A DNA stretch of 64,000 bases from Lyngbya aestuarii BL J (GTDB taxonomy: Bacteria; Cyanobacteriota; Cyanobacteriia; Cyanobacteriales; Microcoleaceae). The notes below the pieces were generated by a model. It saw only the letters and a list, made by a program, of their open reading frames with translations, ran no database searches and was not told where the DNA came from. Location of the stretch: the NCBI RefSeq assembly GCF_000478195.2, contig NZ_AUZM01000020.1:1-64000 (forward strand). The letters run 5' to 3'. The position numbers were made by a program, and so were the translations under genes. Position 1 is the first letter of the stretch. The number at the start of each line of letters is the position of its first letter. Positions 60,536 through 64,000 of this stretch are shown here, one piece after another.

Positions 60536-61051
60536 TTAGTCATCATGCTGATAGTTTTTGACAATTAACAAACAATTACGACCATCCGAAGTCGGTTCAT
60601 AATTTAAGTAGTCTGCAATATCACGCATCAGCTTCAAACCTCGCCCTCCACCTGCACTTTTATTAATCTGAGGAGGCATGAGTTGGAGTTTTTCCATCAA
60701 ATTAAACGGAGGGCCATAATCCCAAACTCGAATTTCAATTTGACTGTCCGACAGAGCGACTTCGATTTCAACCGTCACGTCTGAAGATAGGTTCTGATGG
60801 GCATGACGAACAGCATTTGTAAATCCCTCTGCCAAAGCGAGTTGACAGCGAATCCAAATAGAACTAGGAACCGATGGATGCTGTAATCGAGCAAACCATG
60901 ACAAAATATCCGATAAAGCATCAAGAGTATTGGGAGCCTGAAGCTGTGCTTTAAAGGGAAGAAGTAACGGTTCGGAGCCTTGAAATTCAATCACACTTAG
61001 TATGGAACCTACATCTACGATCAATTTAGCACGACCAATGACTGATCCCAC
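60536..61051 (-). CDS. RsbW-like anti-sigma factor kinase
   Basis: The 171-residue protein has a GHKL-type ATP-binding fold: N box LALAEGFTNAVRHAH, a G1-like VWDYGPPFN and G2 GGGRGLKLM. It is close to the RsbW/SpoIIAB group, which binds sigma factors or phosphorylates STAS proteins. The start is taken as GTG at 61051; no ATG is available near the expected N-terminus, so the first 35 or so residues are uncertain. It is divergent from the REC-PP2C gene, and a STAS gene is 1.5 kb away, together making a partner switch. Confidence 0.85.
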   Translation of the reverse strand: MGSVIGRAKLIVDVGSILSVIEFQGSEPLLLPFKAQLQAPNTLDALSDILSWFARLQHPSVPSSIWIRCQLALAEGFTNAVRHAHQNLSSDVTVEIEVALSDSQIEIRVWDYGPPFNLMEKLQLMPPQINKSAGGGRGLKLMRDIADYLNYEPTSDGRNCLLIVKNYQHDD

Positions 61052-61233
61052 ATTGAGTTTAGCGACCTTTTGATAGGGGCTATGTGGTTTGGACTATACT
61101 CTACTTAAGCTAACTAAGGATTGACCAACGGTTAGAAACGGTTAGAGCAAGCTTCGTCGTTGTATGACGGAGTAATCTGTCGCTCAAACTTTTGTTGCTG
61201 ACCGTCCCCTCGCAAATCTATACCTGAGCGTCC

Positions 61234-62373
61234 ATGTTTAAAATTTTGGTGATTGATGATGACACGGTCATTCGGGAGCTACTAAGGAGAACTCTCAAAA
61301 AGCAGGGTTATGATGTTTCGGTTGCCAGTAATGGTGAGGAAGGCATTGAAAAGGCTCAAGTCTTACGCCCTGCTTTGATTATTTGTGATTGGATTATGCC
61401 CAGATTGACGGGTATTGAGGTCTGTCGCCAGGTGAAAGACAATCCCGAACTCTCGACCACTCAGTTCTTTTTGCTGACCTCTCTGGGGTCTATTTCTGAC
61501 CGGGTAAAGGGTTTGGATGCAGGTGCAGATGATTTCATCTCCAAGCCCCTGGAAATGAATGAGTTGTATGCCAGAGTTCGGGCGGGATTAAGGTTACATC
61601 AACTTAGTCAAGATTTGCAAACTCAAAAACAACTCTTAGAACAGGAGTTAGCCGAAGCCGCAGAATATGTACAATCTTTGCTTCCTGAACCGACTGTAAC
61701 TCCGTTGAAAATTGAAAGCAAGTTTATTCCCTCACGTCAACTCGGAGGAGATTGTTTTGATTACTTTTGGTTAGATTCAGATTATTTATCAATTTATTTA
61801 ATGGATACAGCCGGACATGGGTTGAGAGCGACTCTACCTTCGATTTCGGTTTTAAATTTATTACGATCGCGTACTATTCCCAATATTGATTATTATAAAC
61901 CTAGTGACGTCTTGAGAGCGCTCAACAATACCTTTCAAATGTCTTATCAAAATGATAAATATTTTACCATTTGGTATGGTGTTTATAACCAAGTCACTCG
62001 TCAACTCACCTATGCCAGTGCAGGTCATCCCCCGGCAATTTTGCTTTCTGGTGATCAAAATAATCTCCAAGTTCAACGTCTAAAAACGCCAGGAATGCCT
62101 GTAGGAATGTTTTTAGAAGCTGAATATATTGATGAGACTTGTGAAATAAAAGCCCAGAGTGATTTGTATATCTTTAGTGATGGGGTTTATGAAATTCATC
62201 AACAGAATGGTTCTATGTGGGGACTAGATGATTTTATTCGTCTTCTCACCGACTCCAATACTAAACCCTATACTTCTTCCAATCTCAATGCAATTCTTAA
62301 TGCTATTAAAGCAATCAACTCTTATAATCCTTTTGAAGATGACTTTTCCTTGCTTAAAATTCACTTTTATTAA
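61234..62373 (+). CDS. REC-PP2C (RsbU/SpoIIE-like) phosphatase
   Basis: A 379-residue response regulator with a phosphatase output. The receiver (1-120) has KILVIDDDT and the phosphorylated Asp in LIICDWIMPRLTG. A coiled linker (HQLSQDLQTQKQLLEQELAE) leads to the PP2C/SpoIIE domain with metal residues in GGDCFDYF, DTAGHGLRA, SAGHPPA and FSDGVYE, and EDDFSLL at the end. It probably removes phosphate from the STAS protein when its receiver is phosphorylated. No input kinase is in the window's last kilobases. Confidence 0.93.
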   Translation: MFKILVIDDDTVIRELLRRTLKKQGYDVSVASNGEEGIEKAQVLRPALIICDWIMPRLTGIEVCRQVKDNPELSTTQFFLLTSLGSISDRVKGLDAGADDFISKPLEMNELYARVRAGLRLHQLSQDLQTQKQLLEQELAEAAEYVQSLLPEPTVTPLKIESKFIPSRQLGGDCFDYFWLDSDYLSIYLMDTAGHGLRATLPSISVLNLLRSRTIPNIDYYKPSDVLRALNNTFQMSYQNDKYFTIWYGVYNQVTRQLTYASAGHPPAILLSGDQNNLQVQRLKTPGMPVGMFLEAEYIDETCEIKAQSDLYIFSDGVYEIHQQNGSMWGLDDFIRLLTDSNTKPYTSSNLNAILNAIKAINSYNPFEDDFSLLKIHFY

Positions 62374-62422
62374 CAATTTAATCCATCAACTGTAATAAAT
62401 CTGAGGAGGAAAGAACTCTTAT

Positions 62423-62451
62423 AAAAAAGGTGAAATAACTCCACCTTTTTT
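62423..62451. terminator. bidirectional rho-independent terminator
   Basis: AAAAAAGGTG (62423-62432) pairs perfectly with CACCTTTTTT (62442-62451) around a nine-base loop. The A and T runs allow use from both strands. It lies between the convergent PP2C and STAS genes. Confidence 0.85.
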
Positions 62452-62559
62452 ATCCTTTCTCATAACTTTTAACTCAATTCACAACCCCGACGGATAGGAA
62501 TAGCTAGAGTCTTTCCCCTTCAGTTTTACCTCAAATATGAGAGATTTATAGCTCAAGCT

Positions 62560-62889
62560 TTAGCTGCTTTGAGCCGCATACTTGCTTTCAAAATCTTCTC
62601 GACTATCAAAAATCTCGAATACTCGATCCATGCTGGTTAGTTCAAATAAGATTTTAATTTGCTCATTAATCGAGCAAACCATCAACTTACTACCAGCCGC
62701 GCGAACTGTTTTGAGAGCCAAAACTAAGGCACCTAAACCTGAACTGTCCATAAAAGAGACATCTTTAAAATCTATCAGGATGGTTTTGGCTCCTTGATCG
62801 ACGAGGTTGCTAATCTCTTGACGGAATTGACTTGCTTTCGTTCCGTCTAAAATGCCTTGGGGTTGAAGCACTTGAACATCAGAACTCAT
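62560..62889 (-). CDS. STAS-domain anti-anti-sigma factor
   Basis: The 109-residue product is one STAS domain of the RsbV/SpoIIAA type. The phosphorylation site is SFMDSSGLGALVLALK, preceded by the strand KTILIDFKDV. The first strand VQVLQPQGILDGTKASQFRQ is usual. It would be phosphorylated by the kinase at 60536-61051 and dephosphorylated by the PP2C protein at 61234-62373. Confidence 0.92.
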   Translation of the reverse strand: MSSDVQVLQPQGILDGTKASQFRQEISNLVDQGAKTILIDFKDVSFMDSSGLGALVLALKTVRAAGSKLMVCSINEQIKILFELTSMDRVFEIFDSREDFESKYAAQSS

Positions 62890-63036
62890 AATTTATTAAA
62901 AGTGAAGCCTCGAAATTGACTCGCCAGTTTCCGCTAGTATAGCCTTGAGATGAACTCATCGCCAAATCCTAAACTATACAACCCCTGGTTATCCGCTCAA
63001 AGATTGTCGTCAAAGGCTTTTCTCAGAGCTAACGAG

Positions 63037-63693
63037 CTACTGCTGACTTTGGGGTAGGGAACTAACTTTAGCACGGTGGAGTAGTTGACCTCGATATCGA
63101 TAGCCCGTGTAGCGCACCAAAACAGTTTCCCCAGTTTGAGCGGTTCCTTCTAAAAGCTGGTGCATCTGAGGATTGTAAGGAACTTCCGAACCCACAGATG
63201 CAATTGCTTCTACTCCCCATTGTTGCATAAGCCGTTCAATCGGGCGCAATAGAGGTAATAATTTGATAGCAGGAAGTTTTGAATTCTGTTTAACTTTATA
63301 AACAACTGTCGGCCATTGGAGTAACCACGCTTCTAAAACCTCTAAACTGGATCGCTCAAACTCCTGTAATTGTGAGTCTTGTTGCTGTTTCATCTGAGTT
63401 TGCAAGCGTTGATACTCTTGTTGCAGTTCTTCAACTGATGAACCGGCTTCTGGAGAACTCACTGACTCGGGTGCGAAAGTTGCCAACAATTCTACCAAAG
63501 AAATATTCAGTCCTTGACTGATATAAAGCAAAATCTCAACTCGCATCTGTCGGGCGAGTCCCCGACGCAGCCGAATAATTTGCCACTGAGAAACCCCTGC
63601 TTTTTGACTTAATTCCTCGACACTAGAAAGCCCCGCCTGTTGCATTAGGCGGCGCAACTCGGGACTATAATCAAATGATGAAGATGGATTCAT
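63037..63693 (-). CDS. helix-turn-helix protein with coiled coil
   Basis: The 218-residue protein has an N-terminal HTH (LRRLMQQAGLSSVEELSQKA and GVSQWQIIRLRRGLARQMRV) like that of XRE-type repressors, then a Gln-rich coiled coil (about 85-120) and a C-terminal domain that includes IASVGSEVPYNPQMHQLLEG and VLVRYTGYRYRGQLLHRAKV. The C-terminal part resembles the small beta domain of GrpE-like cyanobacterial proteins, but I cannot name it. It lies 17 bases downstream of dps, on the same strand. Confidence 0.7.
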   Translation of the reverse strand: MNPSSSFDYSPELRRLMQQAGLSSVEELSQKAGVSQWQIIRLRRGLARQMRVEILLYISQGLNISLVELLATFAPESVSSPEAGSSVEELQQEYQRLQTQMKQQQDSQLQEFERSSLEVLEAWLLQWPTVVYKVKQNSKLPAIKLLPLLRPIERLMQQWGVEAIASVGSEVPYNPQMHQLLEGTAQTGETVLVRYTGYRYRGQLLHRAKVSSLPQSQQ

Positions 63694-63710
63694 TCATTCA
63701 CGGATAGATG

Positions 63711-64000
63711 CTATTTCACCTGAGCAGCCGTTTTGGTTGCACTGCTGTTTCCATTGGTAGCATTCCCCTCGCTTCCTTGCAAGTGGGCTTCGAGGAACCA
63801 CAGGCGCATATCCACAGTCCGGGAGATTTCAGTATACAAATCTGCCGTATCTGCATCTCCTAAGTCATCGGTTTTGTCAATGGCTTCACGAACGTGTTGG
63901 GCGTACATCGCAAACCGATCTGATAAAGCAATGACGTGATCTTTGCCATCGAGGATATCAAAGGGATATTCTGGCAAAATAGAATCCGTGGCAGCAACCC
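63711..64000 (-). CDS. dps: Dps-family ferritin-like protein, C-terminal part
   Basis: The frame runs off the window at the right edge; the last 95 or so residues are present. SILPEYPFDILDGKDHVIAL, FAMYAQHVREAI and TADLYTEISRTVDMRLWFLE are typical of cyanobacterial Dps proteins, which bind iron and protect DNA from peroxide. The ferroxidase His and Asp are in the missing N-terminal part. A Thr/Asn/Gly-rich tail ends it. Confidence 0.85.
   Translation of the reverse strand, partial: VAATDSILPEYPFDILDGKDHVIALSDRFAMYAQHVREAIDKTDDLGDADTADLYTEISRTVDMRLWFLEAHLQGSEGNATNGNSSATKTAAQVK

Overview
The window looks like chromosome from a filamentous cyanobacterium, most likely of the Oscillatoriales type. 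Evidence: the HIP1 octamer GCGATCGC is frequent; there is an ndhO gene, a one-helix high-light-inducible protein, a cyanobacterial tmRNA whose tag begins ANNIVSF, two PEP-CTERM proteins, a zur/furB-type regulator, DUF4168, DUF4112 and DUF1350 proteins, two large pentapeptide proteins and several GAF-rich signalling proteins. No phage block, CRISPR array, rRNA operon or large biosynthetic cluster is visible.

Layout. 1-1.4 kb: the 3' end of a TnpB element that has cut an Uma2-like gene, then a hydrogenase maturation protease and a Cys-repeat secreted protein. 1.7-5.1 kb: gpmI, secG, a secreted zinc protease and an antitoxin/PIN-toxin pair. 5.1-8.5 kb: a HIP1 repeat cluster, a PEP-CTERM SH3 protein and a STAND NTPase cut by a TAG codon. 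8.7-14.2 kb: ndhO, malate dehydrogenase, ssrA with its promoter and terminator, serS, zur and a SagB-like dehydrogenase. 14.3-14.9 kb: a breakpoint where two genes have both lost their 5' ends. 15-18 kb: three conserved proteins. 18.1-23.5 kb: an accessory stretch between tRNA-Arg and tRNA-Gly with a complete IS605-type element, a decayed gene and an AT-rich GHKL ATPase whose N-terminus is interrupted by a stop codon. 23.6-27.1 kb: a very large REC/GAF/kinase/REC/cyclase protein. 27.5-33.4 kb: a GNAT protein, a compact ispF - solute-binding lipoprotein - larB group, hli, two small proteins and a response regulator. 33.9-45 kb: MFS transporter, deacetylase, CPBP protease, GH13 enzyme, two DUF4168 paralogues, folB, tRNA-Arg, Ser/Thr kinase and a PEP-CTERM propeller. 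45-54 kb: a GAF/GGDEF cyclase, arogenate/prephenate dehydrogenase, two 517-residue pentapeptide paralogues and an apparently dead DinG-like protein. 54-60.4 kb: zinc alcohol dehydrogenase, SRPBCC protein with a charge-split repeat, AI-2E family protein, DUF4112, an orphan tnpB element and DUF1350. 60.5-64 kb: a partner-switching set (anti-sigma kinase, REC-PP2C phosphatase, STAS protein), an HTH protein and a truncated dps.

Functional themes. Signalling is heavy: a hybrid kinase-cyclase, a diguanylate cyclase, a Ser/Thr kinase, a lone response regulator and an RsbU/RsbW/RsbV-like switch. Three IS200/IS605-family elements show terminal hairpins. Several accessory genes are decaying by nonsense codons or truncation. 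No clearly new multi-gene system is proven. The best candidates for a second look are the interrupted GHKL ATPase between the two tRNA genes, the interrupted STAND ATPase, and the paired terminal hairpins of the IS605-type element with a compensatory base change.
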